DNA of 64,000 nucleotides from DASQYE01 sp036389675. Lineage in GTDB: Bacteria > Acidobacteriota > Blastocatellia > Pyrinomonadales > Pyrinomonadaceae. Under the pieces are notes generated by a model, which was not told the DNA's origin, did not search any database, and was given only the letters and a program-made list of their open reading frames with translations. A program made the position numbers and the translations under genes. Below, piece by piece: positions 34,821 through 43,322 of this stretch (the first letter of the stretch is position 1; each line of letters begins with the position of its first letter). Where the stretch lies: contig DASVWI010000036.1 of NCBI GenBank assembly GCA_036389675.1, positions 163,309-227,308 of the forward strand, written 5' to 3'.

Positions 34821-35828
34821 ATGCTGAAGCTGATCTTCGGGAGACTGCTGCAAGGGCTGCTCGTGTTGCTGATCGTCTCGGCCCTGACCTTTACCCTGCT
34901 GGCGCAAGCCGGAGGCGATGCGCTGACGGCGCTCGGCAGCGATCCACTGGTCTCCGAGCAGGCCATCAATGAATTGCGTCACACCTACGGTCTGGACAGG
35001 CCGCTTCACACGCGCTACCTGCGCTGGCTGGGCGAGATCGCGCGCGGTCGCATGGGCCAATCGTTCTACTACCACGCCCCCGTCGGCGACCTCGTCCTCT
35101 CAAGACTCGTCAACACGCTCATGCTGGCCGCGTTCGCTCTCTCGTTCGCATGGGCCGTCGCGCTCTCCCTGGGGGCGCTGGCGGCGCGGCGCGCCAACGT
35201 CTGGGCCGACCACCTGTGTTCGGCCATTATCCTGCTCGCGGCCTCGACGCCGCGCATCGTGCTGGCCCTCGTCGCGCTGGCCTTCGCCGTTCGCACTTCT
35301 TTAAGCATCGGCCCGTCTTCAGCGCCCACCGGGAACGGCGTCTCCTCGCTCATCATGCGCTTGATACTGCCGGGGCTGGTGCTGGGCGTTCCACTGATCG
35401 CGCTCTTTCTCGCACAGGTGCGCGACGGCTTGGGCACGGCGCTCGGCGAAGAGTTTGTGCGGGTGGCGCGCGCCAAGGGCCTGACGGAGAGGGCCGTCGT
35501 CTTCAAACACGCGCTGCGCTCAGCGCTCAATCCGTTGATCACGATCTTCGGTTATTCGCTGGGCGGACTGGTCAGCGGTTCAGTGATCGTCGAGACGGTG
35601 CTCGGGTGGCCGGGGTTGGGCCAATTGAGCGTCGTCGCGGTACGCAATCGCGACGTGCCGCTGTTGATGGGGGTGGTGCTCGTGACGGCAACAGCGGTCT
35701 TCGTCGGCAATCTGATCGCAGACATACTGCTGCGCCTCAATGACCCGCGCCTGCGGCGCGACGCCGAAGTCACGACCGCGAAAGCATCCAGCGCCGCGAC
35801 CACTACTACTGCGGCGCACGCCGGATGA
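34821..35828 (+). CDS. ABC transporter permease, DppB/OppB type
   Basis: 335 aa from the ATG at 34821. Six-helix permease with the family opening MLKLIFGRLLQGLLVLLIVS, YGLDRPLHTRYLRWLG, WLGEIARGRMGQSF, the EAA-type ATPase-contact loop EEFVRVARAKGLTERAVVFKHALRSALNPL and the C-terminal VIVETVLGWPGLGQLSVVAV. Shine-Dalgarno is weak. The Ala/Thr-rich C-terminal tail is unusual. Partner of the permease 15 bp downstream and the divergent binding protein. Confidence 0.9.
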   Translation: MLKLIFGRLLQGLLVLLIVSALTFTLLAQAGGDALTALGSDPLVSEQAINELRHTYGLDRPLHTRYLRWLGEIARGRMGQSFYYHAPVGDLVLSRLVNTLMLAAFALSFAWAVALSLGALAARRANVWADHLCSAIILLAASTPRIVLALVALAFAVRTSLSIGPSSAPTGNGVSSLIMRLILPGLVLGVPLIALFLAQVRDGLGTALGEEFVRVARAKGLTERAVVFKHALRSALNPLITIFGYSLGGLVSGSVIVETVLGWPGLGQLSVVAVRNRDVPLLMGVVLVTATAVFVGNLIADILLRLNDPRLRRDAEVTTAKASSAATTTTAAHAG

Positions 35829-35843
35829 CGCTTTGATGCCGCG

Positions 35844-36977
35844 ATGAAAGCCGACGTGCAACAGATGGAGGCAACCGCCGCCCTCGAAGAGAGGCGCGAT
35901 GAGCGTGAGTTGCGCGCGCGCCTGCGCTCAAGGGTGCGAGGCCGTGCCCGCTTTTATACCGGCTTCTCGATCATGTGCCTTTTCTATGCGACGGCCATCT
36001 TCGCGGACTTGCTCGCGCCCTATGATTACCGCGCGCAATCGCGCGGCGAGCCGCTCGCGCCGCAGACCTCGATTCACTTTCGCGACGCGGAGGGCAGATT
36101 TTCCGCGCGCCCGTTCATCTACGCGCGCCGCCTCGTCGACCCGCTCGAACGTCGCTATGAGGAACAGGCTGGCAAGGCTTACCCGCTTGAATTGTTCGCG
36201 CGCGGCTACACCTACAGGCTTTTCGGAATGTGGAGTACAGACCTGCATCTTTTCGGCGTGCGCGGCGACGGCGACGGCGAGCGTGGCGCGCCGCGCCTCA
36301 ACCTGTTAGGGACGGATGCCCTTGGCCGCGACCGCCTGTCCAGACTCCTGATCGCCTCGCGCTTCTCGCTGCTCGTTGGCCCACTGGGCACGCTCGCCGC
36401 AAGCTGCTTCGGCATCTTTCTCGGCTGCGTGGCCGGCTACGCGCGCGGTCTCTTCGAGACGCTGTTGATGCGCGCCGCCGACGTGATGATGTCGCTCCCC
36501 GTGCTGGTGCTGATACTGGCGGCGCGCGCCGCATTCCCCCTCGAGCTGCCGCCGCTCAGAGCAGCTTCGCTTTTGATCTTAATCTTTCTGGCCGTCGGCT
36601 GGGCCGAGATGGCGCGACTGGCGCGCGGACTCGTGACCGCACTGCGCCGACGCGAGTACGTGTTGGCGGCGGAAAGCCTCGGGCTCACGCAAACGCGCAT
36701 ACTGTTTCGTCATATCCTGCCGAACGCCCTGCGCCCTCTCATCATACAGGTGACGCTGATGCTGCCGGCCTTTCTGCTGGCCGAGACGGCGCTCTCGTTT
36801 CTGGGCGTCGGGTTGCAGGAGCCGGAGGCCAGCTGGGGCAATATGCTGGCCTCGGCGGCAGACCCGACCTTACTGCGCGAGCATGCGCTCGTGCTGCTCT
36901 CTCCGGCCATCAGCATCTTTCTCTTCGTACTCGGCGTCCGACTCGTCGGCGACGGGCTCAAACCGAAAGGCGCTTAA
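35844..36977 (+). CDS. ABC transporter permease, DppC/OppC type
   Basis: 377 aa. N-terminal helix (GFSIMCLFYATAIFADLLAPYDY), a periplasmic loop of about 110 residues, LLGTDALGRDRLSRLL, the EAA loop RREYVLAAESLGLTQTRILFRHILPNALRPLIIQ and ETALSFLGVGLQEPEASWGNML, all typical of OppC/DppC. Neither of the two ATPase subunits (DppD, DppF) is encoded nearby, so they must come from elsewhere. The loop before LLGTDALGRD is longer than usual and is seen in acidobacterial-type members. Confidence 0.9.
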   Translation: MKADVQQMEATAALEERRDERELRARLRSRVRGRARFYTGFSIMCLFYATAIFADLLAPYDYRAQSRGEPLAPQTSIHFRDAEGRFSARPFIYARRLVDPLERRYEEQAGKAYPLELFARGYTYRLFGMWSTDLHLFGVRGDGDGERGAPRLNLLGTDALGRDRLSRLLIASRFSLLVGPLGTLAASCFGIFLGCVAGYARGLFETLLMRAADVMMSLPVLVLILAARAAFPLELPPLRAASLLILIFLAVGWAEMARLARGLVTALRRREYVLAAESLGLTQTRILFRHILPNALRPLIIQVTLMLPAFLLAETALSFLGVGLQEPEASWGNMLASAADPTLLREHALVLLSPAISIFLFVLGVRLVGDGLKPKGA

Positions 36978-37023
36978 AATCTATGCTAGAATCACCCGCT
37001 CGGTTTTCAAACGATAAATCATC

Positions 37024-38142
37024 ATGAGAGATCAGGACATCAACGTAATCATCTGGCGCACGCTTGCGCTCGTGCTCATCTGCCTGGCGCTTATCTCCTG
37101 CCAGAAGAGCACGCCGTCGCAGACCGGCAACTCGACCGACGGCGGTCTTCCGCCCGTCGTCGCGACCGTTAACGGTCGTCCGATTCAGACCCGCCTCTAC
37201 GAGATGTATTTGAAGAACGGGCGCGAGGCGCTCGGGCTTGAGCTGGACAAGGAAGAGGGCCGTCGCAAGTACGAGCAGCTCAAGGAAGGCATCGTCGAGG
37301 AGTTGATTGATCGCATGCTCATCTCGCAGGAGGCGGAGCGGCGCGGTCTACAGATCACGCCCGAGAGGATGGCCGAGGCAGAGCGCAGGGCAATCGCTCA
37401 GTTCGGCGGCGATAAGAAGTATGACGAGTATCTGTCCGCGCACCGCCTGACGCGAGACGAATACGGCGAGACCCTCAAGGCGGAGATTTACGGCGAGTTG
37501 ATGCGCGCCGAGTTGAGCAAAGGCATCACGGCTTCTGACGAAGACGTTAAAGCTTACTACGACGCCCACCTCAAAGATCAGGACATGCAACAGCCCGAGC
37601 GCGTGACCGCCTCTCACATACTCGTTGCGGCGCGGCCCAACCTGATCAGGCAGGAGCTGGAAAGAGATAAGAACCTCTCGGGCGACGCGCTCGCAAAGGC
37701 CGTGCGCGAAGAGATGGAGCGAAGGCGTCAGCGCGCCGAAGAGCTGCGTCGTCAGGCCACGGGCGGCGCTGATTTCTCGACGCTCGCTCGCAACTCTTCC
37801 GACGACCCCTCATCACGCGAGCGCGGCGGCGATCTCGGAACCTTCACGCGCGACTCTCACCCGCGCGCCTTCGATGATGCTGCGTTCGCCCTCAAGCCCG
37901 GCACTGTCAGCGCCGTCGTGCAAACGGACTTCGGCTATCACGTCATCAAGGTCTCATCGCACGAGCAGGCGCGAGCGATGACGCTGGAGGAAGCCGCGCC
38001 GCAGATACGCCAGCGCCTTGTGGCCCAGCGCGAAGCGGCACGTCTGACAGAATGGCTCAGCGAGATACGCCGTAAGGCCACGGTTCGCATCAACGAGCCC
38101 TTCCGCTTCGGCAAGCTCAGGGATGAATTCCCTCCCATGTGA
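37024..38142 (+). CDS. PpiC/SurA-type peptidyl-prolyl isomerase lipoprotein
   Basis: 372 aa. Lipoprotein signal LICLALISCQKS. SurA N-terminal-like helical domain (PPVVATVNGRPIQTRLYEMYL, IVEELIDRMLISQEAERRGL, about residues 40-180), then a parvulin domain (VTASHILVAAR, ADFSTLARNSSDDPSSRERGGDLGTF, VVQTDFGYHVIKV, about 190-320). It should chaperone exported proteins, such as the many subtilases nearby. It follows the permease by 46 bp and may be read from the same transcript. Confidence 0.9.
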   Translation: MRDQDINVIIWRTLALVLICLALISCQKSTPSQTGNSTDGGLPPVVATVNGRPIQTRLYEMYLKNGREALGLELDKEEGRRKYEQLKEGIVEELIDRMLISQEAERRGLQITPERMAEAERRAIAQFGGDKKYDEYLSAHRLTRDEYGETLKAEIYGELMRAELSKGITASDEDVKAYYDAHLKDQDMQQPERVTASHILVAARPNLIRQELERDKNLSGDALAKAVREEMERRRQRAEELRRQATGGADFSTLARNSSDDPSSRERGGDLGTFTRDSHPRAFDDAAFALKPGTVSAVVQTDFGYHVIKVSSHEQARAMTLEEAAPQIRQRLVAQREAARLTEWLSEIRRKATVRINEPFRFGKLRDEFPPM

Positions 38143-38258
38143 GCGCACGCCCGCGCGAGAACGCTTTAGCCTCCGCAGCGGCTTTGTTTCATCGGGACGG
38201 GCCTGACTCTACTGCCGAAACGAGGATCGAGTTTGTTTCAAAAAGCCCCCGATCTTCT

Positions 38259-38312
38259 TGCAAAAGATTTTGCATGGCTGAAAATTCTTTCACCACATGC
38301 AAGCTTTCTTGC
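38259..38312. promoter_or_regulatory. TGCAAAA-type palindromes downstream of the secreted-peptide gene
   Basis: TGCAAAA-GA-TTTTGCA at 38259-38274 is a perfect 7+7 inverted repeat; GCAAG-CTTT-CTTGC at 38299-38312 is a weaker relative. Both resemble the ATGCAAA-N4-TTTGCAT site at 38657-38674 on the other side of the peptide gene, suggesting one DNA-binding protein recognises all three. Confidence 0.55.
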
Positions 38313-38381
38313 TATCATACGCGGGCACACTTATCCTGTGCCGCCAACTACAGCAGCCAATCTCCCACTTGATCAGAGGTA

Positions 38382-38585
38382 TTACCGGAGCATCAGCGTA
38401 AGCAGGAATAGCAAATCAAGGCCGTTCGGGATGTCGTCCGCAGCCGTGACATTGTTCGGGGTCTCGCCTGCGGATGTAATACCGTTAGGTATATAGCCTG
38501 CCGATTCAATACCGTTCGGGATATCATCTGCGAAAGTAGAGACGGCTAAAGCCATAACCAGCAAGAGTGCTCTAATTATTTTCAT
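38382..38585 (-). CDS. Small secreted protein with four decapeptide repeats
   Basis: 67 aa. A textbook signal peptide (MKIIRALLLVMALAVSTFA) is followed by four repeats of ten residues, ADDIPNGIES, AGYIPNGITS, AGETPNNVTA and ADDIPNGLDL, and a short hydrophobic end (LLFLLTLMLR). At the DNA level the units are exactly 30 bp. AAAGGA lies 6 bp before the ATG. It is divergent from the TPR-Fis regulator, with 113 bp between start codons. No family was recognised. A processed signal peptide or small matrix protein is possible; both are inferred. Confidence 0.72.
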   Translation of the reverse strand: MKIIRALLLVMALAVSTFADDIPNGIESAGYIPNGITSAGETPNNVTAADDIPNGLDLLFLLTLMLR

Positions 38586-38656
38586 GGTTTTTCCTTTATG
38601 GGATTTATTGGACTGACCAGCGCGTGCCGCTATAGGATGCGGTGATTTCCCTGTAC

Positions 38657-38674
38657 ATGCAAATGTTTTTGCAT
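38657..38674. promoter_or_regulatory. Perfect palindrome in the divergent peptide / TPR-Fis promoter
   Basis: ATGCAAA-TGTT-TTTGCAT, 7-bp arms with a 4-bp spacer, between the start codons of the secreted repeat peptide and the TPR-Fis regulator. It is placed to control both. Its position also argues that the TPR gene starts at 38699 rather than at the upstream GTG at 38642. Confidence 0.65.
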
Positions 38675-38698
38675 TTCCGAAAGAAAGGCAACCCCCAA

Positions 38699-40120
38699 AT
38701 GAACCTAGCGACCATCGATCTTGAGAAGCGATATAGTAGAACCTCTGAACTGATCTACGCCGGACAATATGAAGAGGCCAGAGAGGAGTTAGGCGAGTTG
38801 TGGGCGGGCATAGGGGAACGTCCGCAGTTAGACTTCACGCCGCAGATAAATGCGGAAATCCTGTTGCAGTGCGGCACGCTCTCGGGCTGGCTCGCCAGCG
38901 CCAAACAGCTCGACGCTCAGGAAAGAGCCAAAGACCTGCTCAGCGAAGCGCTTCGTATATTTCAGACTCTCGACCTGAAAACCAAGGTCTCCGAGGCGCG
39001 CTATGAGCTCGGCATGTGCTACTTCCGCAAGGGCGCGTACGATGAGGCGCGAGTCGTTTTAGAGGCAGCGATAAACGGACTTGAGGATGAAGAGCTGCGG
39101 GCGAAAATCTTAATCAGACAAACTATTGTCGAAATCTGGGTCGGCAAATATCACGAAGCATGGGCGATGCTTGAGAAGGCGCAACCCACTTTTGAACACT
39201 TCAGCGATGCGCTCAAGGGCAGATGGCACGGCCAGATGGCTCTGGTCTTGAGGAAGCTGGCGACCGCCGAAGGGCGCGCCGATTATGCCGACAGAGCGAT
39301 CATCGAATTCACAGCAGCCATCTATCACTACGAAGAGGCAGGGCACGAGAGATACTGCGCCATCAATCTCAACAACCTCGCCATGCTTCTGCATAAGATG
39401 GAGCGATACGACGAAGCGCACGAGCATTTAGACCGTGCCCGCACGTTTTTGGAGAAGCTTAAAGACGTTGGGCTGCTGACACAGGTGGAAGAAACGCGCT
39501 CACGCGTGCTCGTCGCCGAAGAACGCTACGTGGAAGCGCGGCGGGTTATTCATGAGGTGGTAGAGACTTTTGAGAAGGGCGGCGAGCAGGCACTCTTAGC
39601 CAACGCGCTCACTCTACAGGCCACCGTCGAAGCGAGGCTCGCCGATTACGAGCGCTCGATCGAGACGTTTCGCCGCGCCATCAATGCGGCGGAACAGGCC
39701 GGCGCGCTCTCCAATGCCGGGCGTGCCGTCATCTCTATGATCGAGGAACAGGGCGAGCGCCTGTCTGATGTTGAGCTCTATCACGCCTATCATCGCGCCG
39801 ACGAGTGGCTCGCGGTCACGCAGGATGCCGAGGACATAGCACGCTTGCGCGCCTGCGCTCGCCTTGTCACCGGAAAATTGTACGGGCCTGCCGAGTTGTA
39901 TGAGGGCTTCTCGCTGCCCGAGACGGTCTTGAAGTATGAGGCGCGGTTTATCGAGAAGGCGCTCAAAGAGGAGCGTGGCAGCATCTCCAGAGCGGCTCGT
40001 CGGCTGGGGCTGTCGCATCAAACGCTGGGCGCTATTATCAAGACGCGCCATCAAAACCTGAGCAGTAAAAGAAGCCCCGAGATTAAACGCAGAAGAAGCA
40101 TCATCCCCAAAGGCAGATGA
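38699..40120 (+). CDS. TPR protein with C-terminal Fis-type helix-turn-helix
   Basis: 473 aa from the ATG at 38699. Nearly the whole length is tetratricopeptide-like helix pairs (for example YDEARVVLEAAINGL, YEEAGHERYCAINLNNLAML, RYDEAHEHLDRARTFL, YERSIETFRRAINAAEQAG), ending in a Fis-like HTH: LKEERGSISRAARRLGLSHQTLGAIIKTRH. A basic tail follows. There is no signal peptide, so it is a cytoplasmic regulator. TPR regulators with a DNA-binding domain often sense peptides (RRNPP family in Firmicutes, where the HTH is N-terminal). The adjacent secreted peptide makes that idea attractive here, but it is inference. Confidence 0.85.
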   Translation: MNLATIDLEKRYSRTSELIYAGQYEEAREELGELWAGIGERPQLDFTPQINAEILLQCGTLSGWLASAKQLDAQERAKDLLSEALRIFQTLDLKTKVSEARYELGMCYFRKGAYDEARVVLEAAINGLEDEELRAKILIRQTIVEIWVGKYHEAWAMLEKAQPTFEHFSDALKGRWHGQMALVLRKLATAEGRADYADRAIIEFTAAIYHYEEAGHERYCAINLNNLAMLLHKMERYDEAHEHLDRARTFLEKLKDVGLLTQVEETRSRVLVAEERYVEARRVIHEVVETFEKGGEQALLANALTLQATVEARLADYERSIETFRRAINAAEQAGALSNAGRAVISMIEEQGERLSDVELYHAYHRADEWLAVTQDAEDIARLRACARLVTGKLYGPAELYEGFSLPETVLKYEARFIEKALKEERGSISRAARRLGLSHQTLGAIIKTRHQNLSSKRSPEIKRRRSIIPKGR

Positions 40121-40347
40121 TTTTCAGTCAGCCTCACCCACGGGCCTCCTCAGGGGCGATTGCCAGACTGAGCCCGCCCCAGGAAATCTTTCCTGAAATT
40201 TTGAGCGGCTTCGGCCCGTCAGTGAACCTGACGGGCCGAAGCCATGCCCTGTCGCGGAATAGTACATCAATTTGATTGGGGGCGAAGCGTCCGTCGTTCT
40301 TCTTCAGCGGCTTGAGGGGACGGGCGGCAAGGGGCTTCTCTGTCGAT

Positions 40348-40364
40348 CTCAAGTTTTCCTCAAC
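40348..40364 (+). promoter_or_regulatory. Upstream CTCAAG direct repeat pair (40-kb subtilase)
   Basis: CTCAAG at 40348-40353 and CTCAAC at 40359-40364, 11-bp pitch. The 16-bp core CTCAAGTTTTCCTCAA is identical to the upstream pair of the 47-kb subtilase (47230-47245). No -10 box follows at the right distance, so this may be an auxiliary site 94 bp upstream of the main pair. Confidence 0.55.
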
Positions 40365-40441
40365 CGCGCGGGCCGTCTCGTTCAACTCGAAAGCAGCCGA
40401 TTTTCTTAGGAAAATCAGCTGCTTTTCTCTTTCCCCGCCTC

Positions 40442-40474
40442 CTCAAGTTTTTCTCAGGTCTCTAAGGCTATTTT
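40442..40474 (+). promoter_or_regulatory. SARP-type promoter of the 40570 subtilase
   Basis: CTCAAG (40442-40447) and CTCAGG (40453-40458) at 11-bp pitch, 10 bp to the -10-like TATTTT (40469-40474), then GTCAGTTACGG. The same order of elements, including the GTCAGTTA motif downstream of the -10, occurs at 47313-47345. The start codon lies about 95 bp further on. Confidence 0.7.
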
Positions 40475-40569
40475 GCCCGTGTCAGTTACGGTTCACACCT
40501 CGCTTATTCGGATAACCGCAAAAATTTAGAGACTTGAAGGGTCGTACAGACTGCCACCGGAGGTCGAAA

Positions 40570-43185
40570 ATGATTAGAAGAATAGCCACCACATTGATCG
40601 CGATATTGATGATCTCGTCCGTCATCGGCGCTGTTACGGCGAGCGCAGCCACCTTGAGCCCAACGCTTCAATCCCAGCTGGGCACGCTGTCAAGCACGAC
40701 CAGCGTCGGCGTCGTCATCGTTTCCTTCAAGACGAGCGAGGGTCTGAAGGATTCACACCTGAACATGCTGCGCGCGCTCGGCATCAATGGGGGCGTGACG
40801 TTTCCGAACCTCGGCATGGTGGGCGTCCACGCGACCGCCGGACAGGTCAAGGCGCTTGCGTCCAACGCGGCGGTGCGCTCCGTCTGGTCTAACGACAAGC
40901 TCGAATACTATCTGGATCAGGCGCGAGTGCTGGCGGGCGTCAACCGTATTCGCACCGACGCGCGTATGACGCAAGCCAACGGCGGACTCCCCATCTCGGG
41001 CCGCGGCGACTTCTCAGTGCTCATCATCGACTCGGGCATCGACGCCACGCACAACGACCTGAAGCTCGGACAGAACGTCATCCAGAACGTGCAAATCCTG
41101 ACGCACGAGGGCGGGATAGCCACTGTCGCCGGCAACGAGATCAACGATACGGCGTTTCTCCCCCTCCTCTACGCCGAGAACGTTCCGAATACGGATCAAT
41201 CGGTGGGCCACGGCACGCACTGCGCCGGCATAGTCGGCGGCACGGGCTTGCAGTCGGGCGGGCGTTACGCGGGCGTTGCGCCCGGGGCGAAGATCATCGG
41301 CGCAGGATTAGGCGCGGGCCTGCTCGTCCTGAACGCGATCGGCGCGTGGGAATGGGCCATGGCGAACCAGTTCCGCTACAACATTCGCATCATCTCTAAC
41401 TCTTACGGCAGCTTCGCCGCCTTCGACCCGGATGATCCCATCAACATCGCCAGCCGCACCCTGTACGAGCGCAACGTCGTCATACTCTTCGCCGGTGCAA
41501 ACTCCGGCCCCGGCAAATCAACGTGGAATCGCTATGCGAAGGCCGCATGGGTGATCGGTGTGGCGAACGGTCATAAGGAAGGCGGTCTGGTGGTCGGCAG
41601 CTCGCGCGGCACACCGGCTGACGAGCGCCTGAGCAACAATGATATTTTGGACGACTACGCCGCGCCGACCATCACTGCGCCGGGACACGGGCGCGAGTTT
41701 GCCAGCAACACGAAATTCAGCGCCGCCCTCGTCTCGACACGCGCGATCACGAATCTGGTCACCAACGGCGGCGCAAACGATACGGAGATTCCAGCGGCTT
41801 ACCTGCCGTTCTACACGCAGATTGAAGGCACTTCGATGGCGACTCCGTTCGTCGCCGGAACGGTCGCGCTGATGCTCGACGCCGATCCCCATCTCTCCAA
41901 CGATATGACGCTGCCCGCCGATTGGCTGAGCGGCTCTCTGGACAGGAACAGGATGGACGAGATCAAGAGCATCCTCATGTCAACGGCGACGCGCATGCCG
42001 GGTCGCGAAGAATGGGAAGTCGGCGCGGGCTATCTGAACTCTTACGCAGCCGTCGACAAGGTGCTCAATCGCTCGAAGAACTACGGCTCTTTCCTCAACC
42101 CGACGTTCAACGCGCATTTCGATGTCAGCGCGAAGAACGAGCCCTTCAGCATTCCGTTCAACCCTGCGGCCACGCCCGGGCCGACTTCGAGCAACGCCCG
42201 GACGTTCAAGGTCGAGGCGGGAATCGATGTGCTTGATGTTTTCGCCAACGTAGCGTTTGCGGGCGTCACCAATCCGATTGGTATTATCCTGACCGACCCG
42301 AACAACAAGACCTATTCGAGCGGCGTCGGCCTGCCCCTTCTGAACGCGCCGAGCCGTCAGGTTCTCGTCAAGAATCCCGTTCCCGGCGATTGGATTATGG
42401 AAGTGCGCGGCGTTCGCGGCGTAACCTATAGTGGCGTCAGCACGCCGCTTCTACCGACCTCCGGCGCTGCGCCGCCGAGCACAGTGACCGGCACGATCAC
42501 CAAAAAGAGCATCACCATCTCGCCAGCCGTCACGGACATTCAGAACCATCCGGCGAAGGCCGACATCCAACTCGCCATACTCAATCGTCGGATCGACACG
42601 CTGGCCGACAACTCTTTCCAACCCGACGCAGCCGTTACGCGCGAAGACTTCGCACGCGCGCTCGTGCTGAACACGCCCCTGCGCCAGTCGCCCGATGATG
42701 AGCCGAGGTTCACGGACGTTTCGGGCGATCTGGAAGCGATAGCCGAAGCCGTCACTTCGAGGGGAGCGACGCTGCGCGACTTCTACACGAGCGAGAACTC
42801 GCTTGCGCCGGGCGCACTGATGAGCGCTTCGGGCTCAAGCTTCAACCCGACGGGCATCGTCAGCCGTGTCGAGATGGCCGTCGCCTTCGTGCGCGCTCTG
42901 GGCCTCGATGCGGAGGCCAAAGCGAAAGCGGGCGTGCCCGTCATCGACCCGACCACGGGGCAGGCCGTGATAGATAACGGGCAGATTCCGGGCGAGCTGC
43001 GGGGCTACGTGCAGATCGCCATCGATAAGGGTCTGCTGGAAACCTATCAGGCTTCCGTCGAGGAGACGCCGCTCGGGCTTGTCGCCAAGCCCGGCCCGCG
43101 CTTTGAGCCGAACGCCTCAGTTACGCGTGCCGCGCTCGCCGCGAAGCTCAACACCTTCGCGCAGCGCTTCATCGCAGGCAATTAG
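40570..43185 (+). CDS. S8 subtilase with SLH-like C-terminus
   Basis: 871 aa from the ATG at 40570, with GGAGG upstream. Signal peptide, an I9-like propeptide (VGVVIVSFKTSEGL...), and a catalytic domain with Asp154 (VLIIDSGIDATHNDL), His214 (GHGTHCAGIVGGTG) and Ser422 (EGTSMATPFVAGTVALML). A beta-rich domain follows (about 510-660), then S-layer-homology-like modules (PRFTDVSGDLEAIAE, FNPTGIVSRVEMAVAFVRALG, FEPNASVTRAALAAKLNTF). Secreted and probably surface-anchored protease. Two SARP-type repeat pairs lie upstream and a terminator directly follows. Confidence 0.93.
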   Translation: MIRRIATTLIAILMISSVIGAVTASAATLSPTLQSQLGTLSSTTSVGVVIVSFKTSEGLKDSHLNMLRALGINGGVTFPNLGMVGVHATAGQVKALASNAAVRSVWSNDKLEYYLDQARVLAGVNRIRTDARMTQANGGLPISGRGDFSVLIIDSGIDATHNDLKLGQNVIQNVQILTHEGGIATVAGNEINDTAFLPLLYAENVPNTDQSVGHGTHCAGIVGGTGLQSGGRYAGVAPGAKIIGAGLGAGLLVLNAIGAWEWAMANQFRYNIRIISNSYGSFAAFDPDDPINIASRTLYERNVVILFAGANSGPGKSTWNRYAKAAWVIGVANGHKEGGLVVGSSRGTPADERLSNNDILDDYAAPTITAPGHGREFASNTKFSAALVSTRAITNLVTNGGANDTEIPAAYLPFYTQIEGTSMATPFVAGTVALMLDADPHLSNDMTLPADWLSGSLDRNRMDEIKSILMSTATRMPGREEWEVGAGYLNSYAAVDKVLNRSKNYGSFLNPTFNAHFDVSAKNEPFSIPFNPAATPGPTSSNARTFKVEAGIDVLDVFANVAFAGVTNPIGIILTDPNNKTYSSGVGLPLLNAPSRQVLVKNPVPGDWIMEVRGVRGVTYSGVSTPLLPTSGAAPPSTVTGTITKKSITISPAVTDIQNHPAKADIQLAILNRRIDTLADNSFQPDAAVTREDFARALVLNTPLRQSPDDEPRFTDVSGDLEAIAEAVTSRGATLRDFYTSENSLAPGALMSASGSSFNPTGIVSRVEMAVAFVRALGLDAEAKAKAGVPVIDPTTGQAVIDNGQIPGELRGYVQIAIDKGLLETYQASVEETPLGLVAKPGPRFEPNASVTRAALAAKLNTFAQRFIAGN

Positions 43186-43197
43186 CCGCCGGTAAGA

Positions 43198-43233
43198 CTT
43201 GACGCCGCCCCTTCCGCAAAGGGCGGCGTCAAG
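43198..43233. terminator. Hairpin terminator after the 40570 subtilase
   Basis: Stem CTTGACGCCGCCC / GGGCGGCGTCAAG around a CTTCCGCAAA loop, 12 bp after the stop codon. There is no long T run, so it may act as a weak terminator or mRNA stabiliser with readthrough into the next subtilase. Confidence 0.75.
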
Positions 43234-43322
43234 ACCTTTACGGCCACCGGGATAGTAAAGCTTCAAAAGTTATTCCTTGCCCGATTCCGAAATTATCTAA
43301 ATCTTAAGTGGAGACGACAACA

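Larger units (their letters stand above)
40121..40569. other. Intergenic region before the 40570 subtilase, with hairpins
   Basis: 449 bp without a supported gene. It holds a 15-bp perfect stem at 40207-40243 (GGCTTCGGCCCGTCA, 7-nt loop), a second hairpin at 40391-40427 (AGCAGC-x-GATTTTC stem, TTAG loop, ends in TTTT) that looks like a terminator, and two SARP-type direct repeat pairs (40348-40364 and 40442-40458). Confidence 0.7.

Noticed and set aside
40134..40385. Minus-strand frame of 83 codons
   Set aside because: It reads through a 15-bp perfect hairpin and a direct-repeat site and has no recognisable domain.
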